Assembly (NCBI GenBank): GCA_964618455.1
Contig: CAZUAQ010000033.1
Coordinates: forward strand, 1 to 64,000
Direction: 5' to 3'
DNA from: CAZUAQ01 sp964618455
GTDB lineage: Bacteria; Planctomycetota; Phycisphaerae; UBA1845; PWPN01
DNA length: 64,000 nucleotides
This document shows, in pieces, positions 50,971 through 60,805 of the stretch. Made by a program: the position numbers and the translations under genes. The notes beneath the pieces were generated by a model. The model ran no database searches, was not told the DNA's origin, and saw nothing but the letters and a program-made list of their open reading frames with translations. Position 1 is the first letter of the stretch. Every line of letters starts with the position of its first letter.

Positions 50971-52065
50971 TCATCTCCACCGATCCGCGATGATCTCCGC
51001 GATCCGCTCCGCCGCGCGTCCGTCCCACTTGTCGGGACGTCGTTCGGATCCAGGATCGGCACTTCGTGTTTCCCTGTAGGCATTCAAAATGGCATCGGGA
51101 TCGAGCCCCACCAGCTTGTTCGTGCCTTGTTCGATGGTGATAGGACGCTCCGTATTCTCGCGAAGCGTCAGGCACGGCACGTTGAGAATCGTCGTCTCTT
51201 CCTGGATCCCGCCGGAATCGGTCAACACTACCGCCGCCGCGCTCATGAGCTTCAGGAAGTCGAGGTAACCCACCGGCTCGATCAAGCGCATCCCCTGCAT
51301 GGCCTCCATCCGCGACAGCAGAGGTGTCGTGCCCAATTTCGCCCGGGTCCTCGGGTGCATCGGAAACACGATGGGAAGATCTTTCTGAACCTCCTCGAAC
51401 ACATCCAGGAGTTGATCCATCACTTCAGGATGATCGACGCTGGCCGGGCGATGCATGGTGATGACAGCGTAGCCCTTCGCTTCCAGCTCGAGTTGATCCA
51501 GGATGGTCGACGCTTCCGCCTTCGCCCGGTTGTTCTCGAGTGTGTCGATCATCACGTTCCCGACGAAGTGGATGCGATCGTCCGAGACGCCCTCGCGCCA
51601 CAGATTCTCCAGGCCGCTCGGCTCGCTGACGAAGAGCAGGTGGCTGATGGCATCGGTGAGTACGCGATTGATCTCTTCGGGCATGCTCCGGTCGAAAGAG
51701 CGGAGTCCGGCCTCCACGTGATAGACGTCCACGCCCATCTTCACCGCCACCATCGCGCAGGCAATCGTGGAGTTGACATCCCCCACCACCAGCACGGCAT
51801 CGGGACCCTGCTCCTGCATGACCGTCTCGAAACGTTCCATGATCGCCGCCGTCTGCCGGGCATGAGATCCGCTGCCCACCTCCAGGTTGATATCCGGCTT
51901 GGGAATGCCCAGCTCGTCGAAAAAGAGCTTGCTCATGTTGGCGTCATAATGCTGACCGGTATGTACCAGCAGCGGGTCGATGCCGTCGGTCGCGTTGAAC
52001 GCGCGCATCAGCGGCGCAATCTTCATGAAATTCGGCCGTGCGCCGCAGATGTTGATGATCTTCAT
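50971..52065 (-). CDS. wecB: UDP-N-acetylglucosamine 2-epimerase (non-hydrolysing)
   Basis: A 364-residue epimerase converting UDP-GlcNAc to UDP-ManNAc for surface polysaccharide synthesis. KIINICGARPNFMKIAPLMR begins it, followed by LVHTGQHYDANMSKLFFDEL, LVVGDVNSTIACAMVAVKMG, HVEAGLRSFDRSMPEEINRV, ITMHRPASVDHPEVMDQLLD and DSGGIQEETTILNVPCLTLR. All catalytic histidine, aspartate and glutamate motifs are present. It is 48 bases downstream of the glycosyltransferase gene on the same strand, probably co-transcribed. Confidence 0.95.
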   Translation of the reverse strand: MKIINICGARPNFMKIAPLMRAFNATDGIDPLLVHTGQHYDANMSKLFFDELGIPKPDINLEVGSGSHARQTAAIMERFETVMQEQGPDAVLVVGDVNSTIACAMVAVKMGVDVYHVEAGLRSFDRSMPEEINRVLTDAISHLLFVSEPSGLENLWREGVSDDRIHFVGNVMIDTLENNRAKAEASTILDQLELEAKGYAVITMHRPASVDHPEVMDQLLDVFEEVQKDLPIVFPMHPRTRAKLGTTPLLSRMEAMQGMRLIEPVGYLDFLKLMSAAAVVLTDSGGIQEETTILNVPCLTLRENTERPITIEQGTNKLVGLDPDAILNAYRETRSADPGSERRPDKWDGRAAERIAEIIADRWR

Positions 52066-52113
52066 GGAATCCCGTCCATCGATCGGGCAGACGGTCTCGG
52101 CCGGCTCCTTCGC

Positions 52114-52815
52114 TCAACCGAAAAAGCGATAGCGGATGATCGCGAAGATCGCCCGCACGCCGTCCACCCAGGTAATCTTTTTGCCTTCTGAATAGTCCCG
52201 CCCGGCATAACTGATGCCGACCTCGTACACGCGGAATCCCGCCCGGGCGACCTTGGCGGTGAACTCCGGCTCGAACTCGAATCGATCGCTCACGATCCTC
52301 ACCTTCTGCAGGACCTCCGATCGGAACACCTTGTAGCAGGTCTCCATGTCGGTGAGATTGAGATTCGTCAGCGCGTTGGACAACAGCGTCAGAAACCGGT
52401 TGCCGACCATGTGCCAGAAGTACAGCACGCGGTGCGCCTCGCTGCCCACGAAGCGGGAACCATACACCACGTCGGCCTTGCCCTCCAGGATCGGGGCGAT
52501 CAGCCGGGGATAATCACGAGGATCGTACTCCAGATCCGCATCCTGGATGATGACGAGGTCTCCGGTCACCGCCTCGAAGCCGGTCCGCAACGCCGCCCCC
52601 TTCCCCTTGTTTCGCTCGTGAAGCAGGATCTTCAGCGCGCGCTCCGGGTGTTCGCTCCGGATGGCGTCGTAGACCTCCCGGGTCCCGTCGGTCGAACCGT
52701 CATCGACCAGAATCAACTCCGCATCCCCTTCCGACGTCTGCTCGACCACCCGGCGGACCAGTTCCGCCACGGTGGACTCCTCATTGAACACGGGTATCAC
52801 GATCGACAGCTTCAC
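52114..52815 (-). CDS. Family 2 glycosyltransferase (dolichol-phosphate mannose synthase-like)
   Basis: A 233-residue GT2 with a GT-A fold: LSIVIPVFNEESTVAELVRR at the N-terminus, VDDGSTDGTREVYD, NKGKGAALRTGF, the metal motif QDADLEYDPRDYPRLI and GSRFVGSEAHRV. No transmembrane segment of length follows, so it is of the soluble DPM1-like type that transfers a sugar to polyprenyl phosphate. GTG 52815 with GAGGCGCGAGAC upstream fits the family start better than the longer in-frame reading. Confidence 0.9.
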   Translation of the reverse strand: MKLSIVIPVFNEESTVAELVRRVVEQTSEGDAELILVDDGSTDGTREVYDAIRSEHPERALKILLHERNKGKGAALRTGFEAVTGDLVIIQDADLEYDPRDYPRLIAPILEGKADVVYGSRFVGSEAHRVLYFWHMVGNRFLTLLSNALTNLNLTDMETCYKVFRSEVLQKVRIVSDRFEFEPEFTAKVARAGFRVYEVGISYAGRDYSEGKKITWVDGVRAIFAIIRYRFFG

Positions 52816-53164
52816 GTCTCGCGCCTCGACTTGCCCATCACCCGAACGACCTCTCTCCGGACATTCACGGTGCAATCCCGCATGATAGCCGCAACCGCCC
52901 ATCAATGCTTGGGTTAGAATGCTTCGGCGGAAGAAATCCGGCCCGTCGGCATCAGCCTGGGGCGTGCGCGATGGACTTCTGCGGGAGCCCCGGGACGGCT
53001 GGCAACCCGCTGGTACTGACTTTATACTGAAATATTGTCGTCACTCCGTCGATCTTGTCGGAGTGTCTTCGATCTGGGGGGATTCGCTCGATATCATGAT
53101 CGCTCCTGTGGGCGACTCCGCCCCTGCCATGAATTTACGACAGACCGTCTTGAAGGAGGCAAAG
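52816..53164. other. Divergent intergenic region with a leader hairpin
   Basis: About 350 bases between the glycosyltransferase (minus) and the DUF1573/thioredoxin gene (plus). A plus-strand reading frame runs through it but starts poorly and is taken as non-coding. TATACT (53023-53028) could be a -10 box, with a weak TGGCAA 17 bases ahead. CACTCCG (53042-53048) and CGGAGTG (53059-53065) form a perfect 7-bp stem in the would-be leader. GGAGG at 53155 precedes the ATG at 53165. Confidence 0.4.
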
Positions 53165-55678
53165 ATGGACGTTCTTATCCGATTATCACACCGAAATGCC
53201 CGCATCTGGTCCGCAGCCCTGATGATGGCCGCCATGGTCGCGGCTCAACCGGCGTGGGCCGGACCCAAATTCCATTGTGAGAAACCGACGTACGAAGCAG
53301 GCGACGTCTGGGAAGGAGCGGAAATCGAACACACCTTCGCGTTCCGCAACGACGGCGACGAAACACTGGAAATCCTGAAAGTGACCCCCGGCTGCGGGTG
53401 CACGCTCACCGGCGAGTACGACAAGCGCGTCGAACCCGGCAAGACCGGCAAGATTCCCATCCAGGTGAGAACCAACCGCCTTCGCTCACTCAACAAGCGG
53501 ATCACCGTCGAGACGAACGACCCGACTCAGAAAACCGTGTACCTGTTCGTCAAGGGAAACCTCACCAAGCGGATCGAGGTCAAGCCGTCGGCGACGCCCT
53601 TCTCCTGGGGCCGGATCACCTCCGATACCGAGTTGACCAAGGTCGCCACCGTCATCAACAACACCAAGGAGAAGATGACGCTCGAGCTCGACAAGTCGCC
53701 GCGGCCCGAGCCGTACAAGGTCACGCTCAAGGAACTGGAGCCCGGCAAGAAGGTCGAAATCACTGTCGAGGTCGACCGGTCCAAGCTCAAAGACGGCCAG
53801 AACTCATCGAATCTCCGGCTCAAGACCGGACTCGAGTCCGAGCCGATGGTGATGATCCCGGTCATCGTGTATCAGCCGCCGATCGTCGAACTGAAGCGGA
53901 AGATCCTGATGGTTCAGGCGGAGCCCGTAACCGATACGCCGCTCGTCCTGCCCGTCCAGTACAACGGCGAGGGGACCATGAAGCTGAGCGAAGCCCGCTC
54001 CTCCCACCCGGATCTCGCGACGGAGATCCTGGCCATGGAAACCGATCCGGGCCGGCTCTTCCAGGTGACGGTCACCGTTCCCGCCGGCTGGTCACTTGAT
54101 CCGGGTGACAAGGCCGAACTCACGCTGATCACCGACGTCAAGGGCTCCGAAACCATCGACGTCCCCATTCGTGTCATTCAGCCGCGCCGCGACAGGTCTC
54201 AGCAACTGGTCGGGCGCCAAGTACCCGACATCGCGGTCATGGACGAGACCGGCTCCAAGATCCAACTCGGTGCCGAACAGATCGATCAAGTCACCGTGGT
54301 GAACTTCTGGGCAAGCTGGTGCGGCCACAGCAATACCCAGCTCCCGATGGTTCAACAGCTCTATGCGTTGTACCGCAATCGCGGCGTAGGCTTCGTCAAT
54401 GTCGCTACCGACCGACTGACCCCGCCGGCGGAGATCAAGGAAGCGGCGCGGCAACTCGGCGTGACCATGCCGCTGGCCTTCGATCCGGAGTCGGTGGCGG
54501 CCAAACGCTTCGGCGCGGGCGGCAATGGCAGCCACACCCCGATTCTCTTTCTCGTCTCGAAGGAAGGCATCGTGGAAGCCGCGCATCGCGGTGGACATCG
54601 CGCCCCCGAGACCATGAAACAGATGCAGGAGACGGTCGTCTCCCAGTTGGATACGCTGCTCGCGGGTAAGACGCGAAACGATTTTGATGACGCGCGCCGC
54701 GTCGTTCCCGGCCAGGTCTGCACCAATATGGAACCCCCGAAGGCGACACAGGGTCCGGTGCTGGTCACGGACGCGCTTCGCCAGGACGTGGGCCGGATCA
54801 AGCCCGGCCAGGACTTCACCTACAAGCTCTACATCAAGAATGCCGGGGACGCGAAGCTCACGATCGAGAAGATTCTGCCGACCGAGCCGATCACCATCGG
54901 CAAGGGCGCGCCGGAGGTGGTCGATCCGGGCGAGACGACGTTCATCCCTTGCGTGATTCCGGCGTCCACGAAGGTCGGTCCCTTCACACGGTTCGTGCGT
55001 ATCTTCTCGAACGATTCCCGCCGCCCGCAGTACACGATCTCCCTGGCGGGCGAGGTCCGACCCTACCTCGAACCCGATCCGCCGACCGGCATTGAATTCG
55101 GCGACCGTGTCCCGACGCATCAGATGCCGCGCATGGCCACCGTGCTTTACAACGGTCCCGACGAGATCGAATACCTCTCCGCCGAGACCAGTTCCGACCA
55201 GTTCACCGCCACCGTCCAGACCATGGGCAAGGGGCCGCACGGCATGGTCATCGTCAAGGCCCACCCGCCTTTCGAGGTCGGCGAGCACCAGGCGACGATC
55301 ACCGTGAAGACCACCTGCAAACAGCAGGAATCCGTCACTCTCCCGGTGCACCTGAGCATGCCGCCGCGGATCGAGGTCGATCCCAGGATCGTGTCGCTCC
55401 GCCAGACGCCGCGAGTACAGCGGGTGACGGTGATGATCAAGAACAACGGAGAATCCTCGTTCCACCTGCTGGGGATCGACGCTTCGGATGAGAAGATCCG
55501 CACGCAGGCGGTACCGCTTCCCAACGGACGCCACTATCGTCTCGAACTGACGCTTCAACCGAACTACGTGACCGACGAAGAAGGCGAGACGATTACCCTC
55601 AGGACCGATGATGAGGAAATGAAGGAGATCGTGATTCCCGTACACGTGGCCGGAAACCGGTCGATTTCCAAGCGTTGA
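53165..55678 (+). CDS. Exported DUF1573 repeat protein with central thioredoxin-like domain
   Basis: An 837-residue exported protein. A signal peptide (about residues 1-33, ending QPAWAG) leads into an Ig-like DUF1573 repeat (FRNDGDETLEILKVTPGCGC) and several further beta-domains. Around residues 350-510 lies a thioredoxin/redoxin domain (NFWASWCGHSNTQLPMVQQL; VGFVNVATDRLTPP). Its CxxC is WCGHS, with only the first cysteine. More DUF1573-like repeats follow (KPGQDFTYKLYIKNAGDAKL). DUF1573 proteins are abundant in planctomycetes and their function is unknown. A bidirectionally placed terminator follows. Confidence 0.82.
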   Translation: MDVLIRLSHRNARIWSAALMMAAMVAAQPAWAGPKFHCEKPTYEAGDVWEGAEIEHTFAFRNDGDETLEILKVTPGCGCTLTGEYDKRVEPGKTGKIPIQVRTNRLRSLNKRITVETNDPTQKTVYLFVKGNLTKRIEVKPSATPFSWGRITSDTELTKVATVINNTKEKMTLELDKSPRPEPYKVTLKELEPGKKVEITVEVDRSKLKDGQNSSNLRLKTGLESEPMVMIPVIVYQPPIVELKRKILMVQAEPVTDTPLVLPVQYNGEGTMKLSEARSSHPDLATEILAMETDPGRLFQVTVTVPAGWSLDPGDKAELTLITDVKGSETIDVPIRVIQPRRDRSQQLVGRQVPDIAVMDETGSKIQLGAEQIDQVTVVNFWASWCGHSNTQLPMVQQLYALYRNRGVGFVNVATDRLTPPAEIKEAARQLGVTMPLAFDPESVAAKRFGAGGNGSHTPILFLVSKEGIVEAAHRGGHRAPETMKQMQETVVSQLDTLLAGKTRNDFDDARRVVPGQVCTNMEPPKATQGPVLVTDALRQDVGRIKPGQDFTYKLYIKNAGDAKLTIEKILPTEPITIGKGAPEVVDPGETTFIPCVIPASTKVGPFTRFVRIFSNDSRRPQYTISLAGEVRPYLEPDPPTGIEFGDRVPTHQMPRMATVLYNGPDEIEYLSAETSSDQFTATVQTMGKGPHGMVIVKAHPPFEVGEHQATITVKTTCKQQESVTLPVHLSMPPRIEVDPRIVSLRQTPRVQRVTVMIKNNGESSFHLLGIDASDEKIRTQAVPLPNGRHYRLELTLQPNYVTDEEGETITLRTDDEEMKEIVIPVHVAGNRSISKR

Positions 55679-55720
55679 CCGCCGGCGACACCACGACTCA
55701 CGGACGGCATCGTCACCCCG

Positions 55721-55757
55721 CCGCGATGAGGCGATCATGCGTCTCATCGCGGCTTTT
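55721..55757 (+). terminator. Rho-independent terminator
   Basis: CCGCGATGAG (55721-55730) pairs with CTCATCGCGG (55743-55752), a 10-bp stem with a 12-base loop, followed by CTTTTTTT. It ends the DUF1573 gene transcript. Confidence 0.9.
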
Positions 55758-55805
55758 TTTGCCCCTGCTCATGCGAACGGGCGGTGACGCCACTTCGCGC
55801 CGGAG

Positions 55806-57851
55806 ATGATCCCCATGCTTTCACTGTTCCTGATCTTCAGTACGGTTCTGCTCACGGCGGACGCGCCCCACACGGCCCCCTCCCCGCTTCGCCCCCACGC
55901 CGCGATCGGCACGCTGCCCGTACCCAACAAGCCGGCGGAAATCTACAACGGCACATTCGACGAAAATCAAGGCTCGTTCATCATTCCCGTCGGTTGGACG
56001 CCCTACGGCGAGGCAGGCTACGGCGCCTATTGGGATCAGGAATGGCACGTGCAGCTCTCCAACATCCTTCCCGATGACGAAGCCGGACTCTACCAGCTTG
56101 TGCCGCACACGCAGGTCGGCCGGCGTTACCGGCTCTCCGCCAAGGTCAAGTGCGGTCACGAGCAGTTGGCCTTGCGGCTCGGCGTGCTGCAGCGCAGCAG
56201 TGACGGACCGTTGCCGATGACCTGGAGCGAGCCGTACAACACCAACGCCTGGGGCGATCTGGCGGTCGAGTTTCATGCCCATGACGAGGCGGTGGTCGTT
56301 CACCTGACGCTCGCGAACGCGAACAAGGAGTGGCAACTGCTCGAATCGGGCGAATTCGAAGACGTGAAGCTGGAACCCCTGCCGGAGGCGCCGAAAGATA
56401 CGATCACCACGTTCTTCCGTCCGGAGACCTCGTACACGCCCGGTCACGTGATGGATGAGATGGCCAACCTCTGGTCGCTGACCGCGCCGAAACCGGGCGT
56501 GCGTACCTTGCTGGCCGGAACGCATCATCCCCATCCGGAAAGCAACCAGGACTTCAACCGCGTCGAGGGCAGGACCGAGATCGACGGCGAATCGTGGACG
56601 GTGCTCAAGTCCTGGGAGGGCCCCGGGGCGCTGGTGCGCATCTGGATGACGAACTTCAAGCACGACGGCCTTATCCGCATCGAACTGGACGGCGAAGCGA
56701 AGTATACCGGCAAGCTCCGCGCATTCTTCGGTCAACAGGGGCCGCATGCTCCGCCGCTCCAGGCCAAGACCACCGGCGCTTATCTGTCGCAATACCCCAT
56801 GCCCTTCCGGAAATCGTGCCGCCTGCTGGTCAAGGATGCCGAGAGCGACCGCTTCTACTGGCAGGCCAACGTGCAGAAGCTGCCGTCGGCTGAAGGAGTG
56901 AAGACGCTTGACAAGATGGACCACCTGGATCAGTACCACAAACTCGGTACGATCCTGACGCAATGGACTTACGCCACCATCGATCCGAAACCCCGGCGCA
57001 AGGACGCCGAGTACGTGCGTCACGACACCACCGTCGACCTGCCCTCCGGTGAGTCGCGTACCATCTGGCAGCATGACGGGGCCGCCACGATCGCGCGGCT
57101 GTACATCGATCCCCCGGTCACCTCGCGTGAGGCCCTCCAAGGCTTACGCCTCCGCGCGACATGGGATGGCGCGGACCAGCCGCAGGTGGATGCGCCGCTC
57201 GGCCTGTTTCTCGGCGTCGGCTACGAGCGGACGGTCTGTCGCGGCCTGATGATGGGCATGGCCCCGAACGTCGGCGGCTATTGCTACTTCCCCATGCCGA
57301 TGCAACGTGGCGGACGGATCGAACTGCGCAACACTACCGGCGACGCCATCAACGCCATCCGCGTGACCGTGGACCACATCAACGAGAAACCCGACGCCGT
57401 CAGCCCGCTCCGCTTCCACGCCGTGACCGTCCGGGACGATCGCGCGGGCGAGGGTAAGCTGCTGATCCCCCTCGATGTGAAAGGCCGCGGTCACTTCCTT
57501 GGCCTCAGCGCCGCCATGCAGTACGGCTCACACAAGAACGCCCACTTTCTCGAGGGCGATGAGTACATCTGGGTGGACGGGGAAGAGGACCCCTCCCACC
57601 AGGGCACGGGAACAGAGGATTACTTCTCGTGCGGCTGGTACTTCTACGCCGGGCCGATGACGCTGCCGGTGATCGGCGCGCCGACGGTCAAACAGGACCC
57701 GGAGTTCCGTGTCTCCGCCTACCGCCTCCACATCGGCGACTGGATTCCCTTCGCCACGTCTCTCAAGTTCGGCCTGGAAGTCGGCGACCGCGTCAGCGCG
57801 GAAGAATACGGCCGATACACGACAGTGAGTTATCTTTACCTCAGTGATTAA
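55806..57851 (+). CDS. DUF2961 (GH172-type) exported glycosidase-like protein
   Basis: A 681-residue protein with a short signal peptide (about residues 1-20). An N-terminal beta domain (about residues 40-200, carbohydrate-binding-like) precedes a DUF2961 core. The hallmark GTGTEDYFSCGWYF is near residue 600, and WEGPGALVRIWMTN near residue 270 is conserved. GH172 members known from other bacteria act on fructofuranosides or arabinofuranosides; here the substrate is unknown. It is adjacent to a serine hydrolase gene on the opposite strand. Confidence 0.85.
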   Translation: MIPMLSLFLIFSTVLLTADAPHTAPSPLRPHAAIGTLPVPNKPAEIYNGTFDENQGSFIIPVGWTPYGEAGYGAYWDQEWHVQLSNILPDDEAGLYQLVPHTQVGRRYRLSAKVKCGHEQLALRLGVLQRSSDGPLPMTWSEPYNTNAWGDLAVEFHAHDEAVVVHLTLANANKEWQLLESGEFEDVKLEPLPEAPKDTITTFFRPETSYTPGHVMDEMANLWSLTAPKPGVRTLLAGTHHPHPESNQDFNRVEGRTEIDGESWTVLKSWEGPGALVRIWMTNFKHDGLIRIELDGEAKYTGKLRAFFGQQGPHAPPLQAKTTGAYLSQYPMPFRKSCRLLVKDAESDRFYWQANVQKLPSAEGVKTLDKMDHLDQYHKLGTILTQWTYATIDPKPRRKDAEYVRHDTTVDLPSGESRTIWQHDGAATIARLYIDPPVTSREALQGLRLRATWDGADQPQVDAPLGLFLGVGYERTVCRGLMMGMAPNVGGYCYFPMPMQRGGRIELRNTTGDAINAIRVTVDHINEKPDAVSPLRFHAVTVRDDRAGEGKLLIPLDVKGRGHFLGLSAAMQYGSHKNAHFLEGDEYIWVDGEEDPSHQGTGTEDYFSCGWYFYAGPMTLPVIGAPTVKQDPEFRVSAYRLHIGDWIPFATSLKFGLEVGDRVSAEEYGRYTTVSYLYLSD

Positions 57852-57895
57852 GCCGGAACCCCAATCGGCCGAGCACAAGGTGTTGCAGAGCTGGT

Positions 57896-59227
57896 TTAGG
57901 GCTCCACCGCCTCTGCCACGAGGTTCACGAACCGCTGCTGCCATTGCGTGGTGGCGTCGCCGTTCCACGCCTGTTGCATCATGATAATCACGATAAAGTC
58001 GCCGCGCGGGGCGATGCGGAAGTGCGTGGACCAGAAACCGCTCCAGGAATACGAACCGATTAACCCTTTCGGCACCGGCGGACCGTCGTGATCCTCGCCC
58101 GGCGGCGGCGTGATGCCGAAACCGAACCCGAAGTTCCGCGGCCCGCCCCCGACGATCGGCGCGACCTGGTCCGTCCGCATCATGCGCACCGTCTGCTCGC
58201 GCAGCAGCCGCTTGCCGTCCAGTTCCCCGTCATTGTGCAGCATCCGGCAGAAGCGCATGTAGTCCGCCGCCGTCGAGCACAGCCCCCCGCCACCGGAGAT
58301 GTAGGCGTGCTCCGACGAAGTCACGTAGTCCGAGGAAATCATCACCGTCGGACCGCCCATGTCATGCATCAGGACCTCATGCGGCTTCATCGTGCGCAGG
58401 CAGGTCTCCACGGCGGTCGTGGCGGCGACCAGTCGATCGCGCTTGGATTCGGGCACGCGGAAGAACGTGTCGCGCATGCCCAGCGGTGTGCACAGACGCT
58501 GCGCGACAAACCGCTCGAACGGCATGCCCGACGCCACCTCGACCACGCGGCCCAGCACGTCGACCGACATGCCGTACACCATGTCCTCGCCCGGATGAAA
58601 CAACAGAGGCATTTTCGCCAGCCGCCGCATGTTCTCTTCCAGCGTCGCATCCGACAGGCAGATGCCCGAGGCCACATGATGCTTTCGGAAGAACGGCCCG
58701 ACGCCCGGCGTGAATTCATAGCCCAAGCCCGACGTGTGCGTGAGCAGATGGCGGATGGTGATCGGCCGCTTGGCCGGCTCGGTCTTCGGCGAATCGACAT
58801 CCGGCACATCGCGATCCACGAGAACGCGCATCTCCTTGAATTCCGGGATGTACGCGCTCACCGGATCGTCGAGCCCGATTGTGCCCTCATCCACGAGCAT
58901 CATGACCGCCACACTCGTAATCGGCTTGGTCATCGACGCGATGCGGAAAATGGCGTCGCGGGCCATGGGCTTTTCCGCCTCGCGATCCGCCCAACCGACC
59001 GCCGCATGATGCACGATCGCGTCGCGGTAGAGCAGCATCGTCACGCCGCCGGCCACATGCCCCTCATCCACCAGCGACTGCATGTACCCGGAGAGCGCGT
59101 CGACCTTCTTCGCGGAAAGCCCGACCGCCTCCGGCGCGGTGACAGGCACTTCCCGCCCCGCCACCGGCACAACCAGCACCAGCACCGCCAGCCACGCCCA
59201 TCGCATCCAGGAATGTTTCCACCGCAT
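57896..59227 (-). CDS. Exported serine hydrolase, beta-lactamase/esterase family
   Basis: A 443-residue beta-lactamase-fold (class C/EstB type) hydrolase with a signal peptide. The active-site SxxK is IASMTKPITSVA near residue 96, and the YxN-equivalent is MVYGMSVDVLGRVVEVASGM near residue 218. The C-terminal SYSWSGFWSTHFRIAPRGDF region carries the third motif. Related planctomycete proteins are annotated as beta-lactamase, but may act as esterases. It converges with the DUF2961 gene. Confidence 0.88.
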   Translation of the reverse strand: MRWKHSWMRWAWLAVLVLVVPVAGREVPVTAPEAVGLSAKKVDALSGYMQSLVDEGHVAGGVTMLLYRDAIVHHAAVGWADREAEKPMARDAIFRIASMTKPITSVAVMMLVDEGTIGLDDPVSAYIPEFKEMRVLVDRDVPDVDSPKTEPAKRPITIRHLLTHTSGLGYEFTPGVGPFFRKHHVASGICLSDATLEENMRRLAKMPLLFHPGEDMVYGMSVDVLGRVVEVASGMPFERFVAQRLCTPLGMRDTFFRVPESKRDRLVAATTAVETCLRTMKPHEVLMHDMGGPTVMISSDYVTSSEHAYISGGGGLCSTAADYMRFCRMLHNDGELDGKRLLREQTVRMMRTDQVAPIVGGGPRNFGFGFGITPPPGEDHDGPPVPKGLIGSYSWSGFWSTHFRIAPRGDFIVIIMMQQAWNGDATTQWQQRFVNLVAEAVEP

Positions 59228-59320
59228 ATGCCGACTCCTTCATGAAGCTGTGCGATCCTGTCGGAATGTCGTTACCAGCATACGGGAGGTGTGTTCGGCT
59301 GGGAACGATCGGCGATGCCG

Positions 59321-60058
59321 TCAGAGACCCAGCCCATCCAACACGTCAGACCAGTACGTAGGCGAAGGCTCCTGCTCGACCCGCTCCTCCACGACCATTC
59401 GCGCGGCATCTTCGAGCAGAGTCCGGTCGGTCAGTAACGCCTGGATCGGAGGATGCTTCGGAGGACGAACGACTTCCCATCGCATCGCGGACAGCGCAAG
59501 GAACCAGGCGGCCCGGAGCGACGATACCTGATGATCCGCCAACCGATACACGAAGGATTCCGCCAGATCCACGTGCCGTTCAAAGCGAACTAGTTCGCAG
59601 AGTCCAGTGCAGATCACATCACCATGGTTGACGATATCCTGGTACGCCAAGCCCCATCCCTTCTCTTCGCACGCCCGCTTGTCGAAATGAATGACGGAAA
59701 ATTCAGATGACCAATGCGCGAAACAGACGTCTATGTTTCGGCGGGCTCCTTCCAGCAAACGGTCTTCCTCGAGCCGATCGGCATTGAGGGAAACGAACCC
59801 GACGAGAGCAGCCACGAGATCCAATGCTGTGTCGTCGTGCTCAAGCATGTACGTGAAAGCGAGCGGCAGGAAGTAGACGGACTCCTCATAGGTCCCCGCC
59901 GGAAGATGCGGGCCGAGCAGCGCCTGGTAGTCCGCCCAATCGAGCCCGTTGTCTGCATTCCGCAGGATCCGGGACAGATGCTCATCATCGAAGTCATGGT
60001 TGGGATCGGAAAGCGTCCTCGGTCGAGGATACGGAACGCGGAGAGGGATCAGTTGCAT
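59321..60058 (-). CDS. Conserved hypothetical protein
   Basis: A 245-residue soluble protein with no signal peptide or membrane segment. It is helix-rich and contains WADYQALLGPHLPAGTYEES and YFLPLAFTYMLEHDDTALDL. No domain is recognised. ATG 60058 follows GGGAGGTTCG. The terminator at 60071-60104 lies just upstream, so it is separately transcribed from the PEP-CTERM gene. It does not resemble its neighbours. Confidence 0.7.
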   Translation of the reverse strand: MQLIPLRVPYPRPRTLSDPNHDFDDEHLSRILRNADNGLDWADYQALLGPHLPAGTYEESVYFLPLAFTYMLEHDDTALDLVAALVGFVSLNADRLEEDRLLEGARRNIDVCFAHWSSEFSVIHFDKRACEEKGWGLAYQDIVNHGDVICTGLCELVRFERHVDLAESFVYRLADHQVSSLRAAWFLALSAMRWEVVRPPKHPPIQALLTDRTLLEDAARMVVEERVEQEPSPTYWSDVLDGLGL

Positions 60059-60070
60059 CGAACCTCCCAT

Positions 60071-60104
60071 AAAAAAGCCCGGCGCCATTGAGCGGCACCG
60101 GGCT
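60071..60104 (-). terminator. Rho-independent terminator of the PEP-CTERM gene
   Basis: On the minus strand AGCCCGGTGCC and GGCGCCGGGCT form an 11-bp stem with one wobble and a 7-base loop, followed by TTTTTT. It lies 36 bases after the stop of the PEP-CTERM gene and just upstream of the next gene's ribosome site. Confidence 0.9.
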
Positions 60105-60139
60105 GGATTCCAAAGGAGATCGTCAGGCGAGGGGCGCGC

Positions 60140-60805
60140 TTAACGGCGGCGCCGAACGAAATTTAGCATACCGAGCAGGAACAACCCCAAAGTGGCCGGC
60201 TCCGGTATCGGAGTGTATTCGTAGATCACCTTGACGGTGCCCTCCGTCAGGCCCGGAACGGGATCGATCGGCCCGAAACCGCCACTGGTGGAAAGGAACG
60301 TCTCCACGTCGGCGGAGACGTCCACGGGGAACGTTCCTAAACCGGTAAAGAGCGCCAGCGTCGCGGGCAGCGTGCTCATGTCCATGTCATCATCCGTGCC
60401 CGAGCCGCCTGTCAAAGAAAACGCGTCGGTGCCGAGATAATCAGCCGCACCATCGTTATCCGCATCCACGGTGGAATCTCCCGTCTGCAACGGAATGGCG
60501 ACAGCCGTCAACGCCGTCATGGCACTGGCGGTGACCTCCGCTCCGATACCCAGAGTCACATCCGATCCAACTTGGGCTTCGTTGTCCCAGGCGATCGTTC
60601 CCGCACTTGTCTCCGCTTCGAGATTGAGCGTGACTTTCGTGAGCGTGCCCAGACCGGGATCGAACAAGGACAGATTCGCGACCGTGGTCGATGCAAAAGG
60701 CACCGACGTCGGACCATAGTTGGCCGAGTATTCCAGAATAGCTCCCTGGCTGACTGCCGCGCCAGTCAACGCCAAGCCAAAGGCCACAAGACTGCTGCGT
60801 TTCAT
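60140..60805 (-). CDS. PEP-CTERM secreted protein, choice-of-anchor E-like
   Basis: A 221-residue secreted protein. A signal peptide (about residues 1-22, ending SQGA) is followed by a beta-rich domain with FDPGLGTLTKVTLNLEAETS, resembling the choice-of-anchor E domain. The PEP-CTERM sorting signal PIPEPATLGLFLLGMLNFV plus arginines closes it. GGGAGAGGATTT precedes the ATG. No exosortase is in the window. It is a probable surface or exopolysaccharide-associated protein. Confidence 0.85.
   Translation of the reverse strand: MKRSSLVAFGLALTGAAVSQGAILEYSANYGPTSVPFASTTVANLSLFDPGLGTLTKVTLNLEAETSAGTIAWDNEAQVGSDVTLGIGAEVTASAMTALTAVAIPLQTGDSTVDADNDGAADYLGTDAFSLTGGSGTDDDMDMSTLPATLALFTGLGTFPVDVSADVETFLSTSGGFGPIDPVPGLTEGTVKVIYEYTPIPEPATLGLFLLGMLNFVRRRR

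Noticed and set aside
52999..53015. A sigma-54 promoter-like GG...TGG pattern before the DUF1573 gene
   Set aside because: It does not match the TGGCAC-N5-TTGCA consensus in spacing or bases.
52919..53164. An upstream N-terminal extension of the DUF1573/thioredoxin protein
   Set aside because: The extension has no ribosome site and precedes a clear signal peptide start at 53165 with GGAGG upstream.
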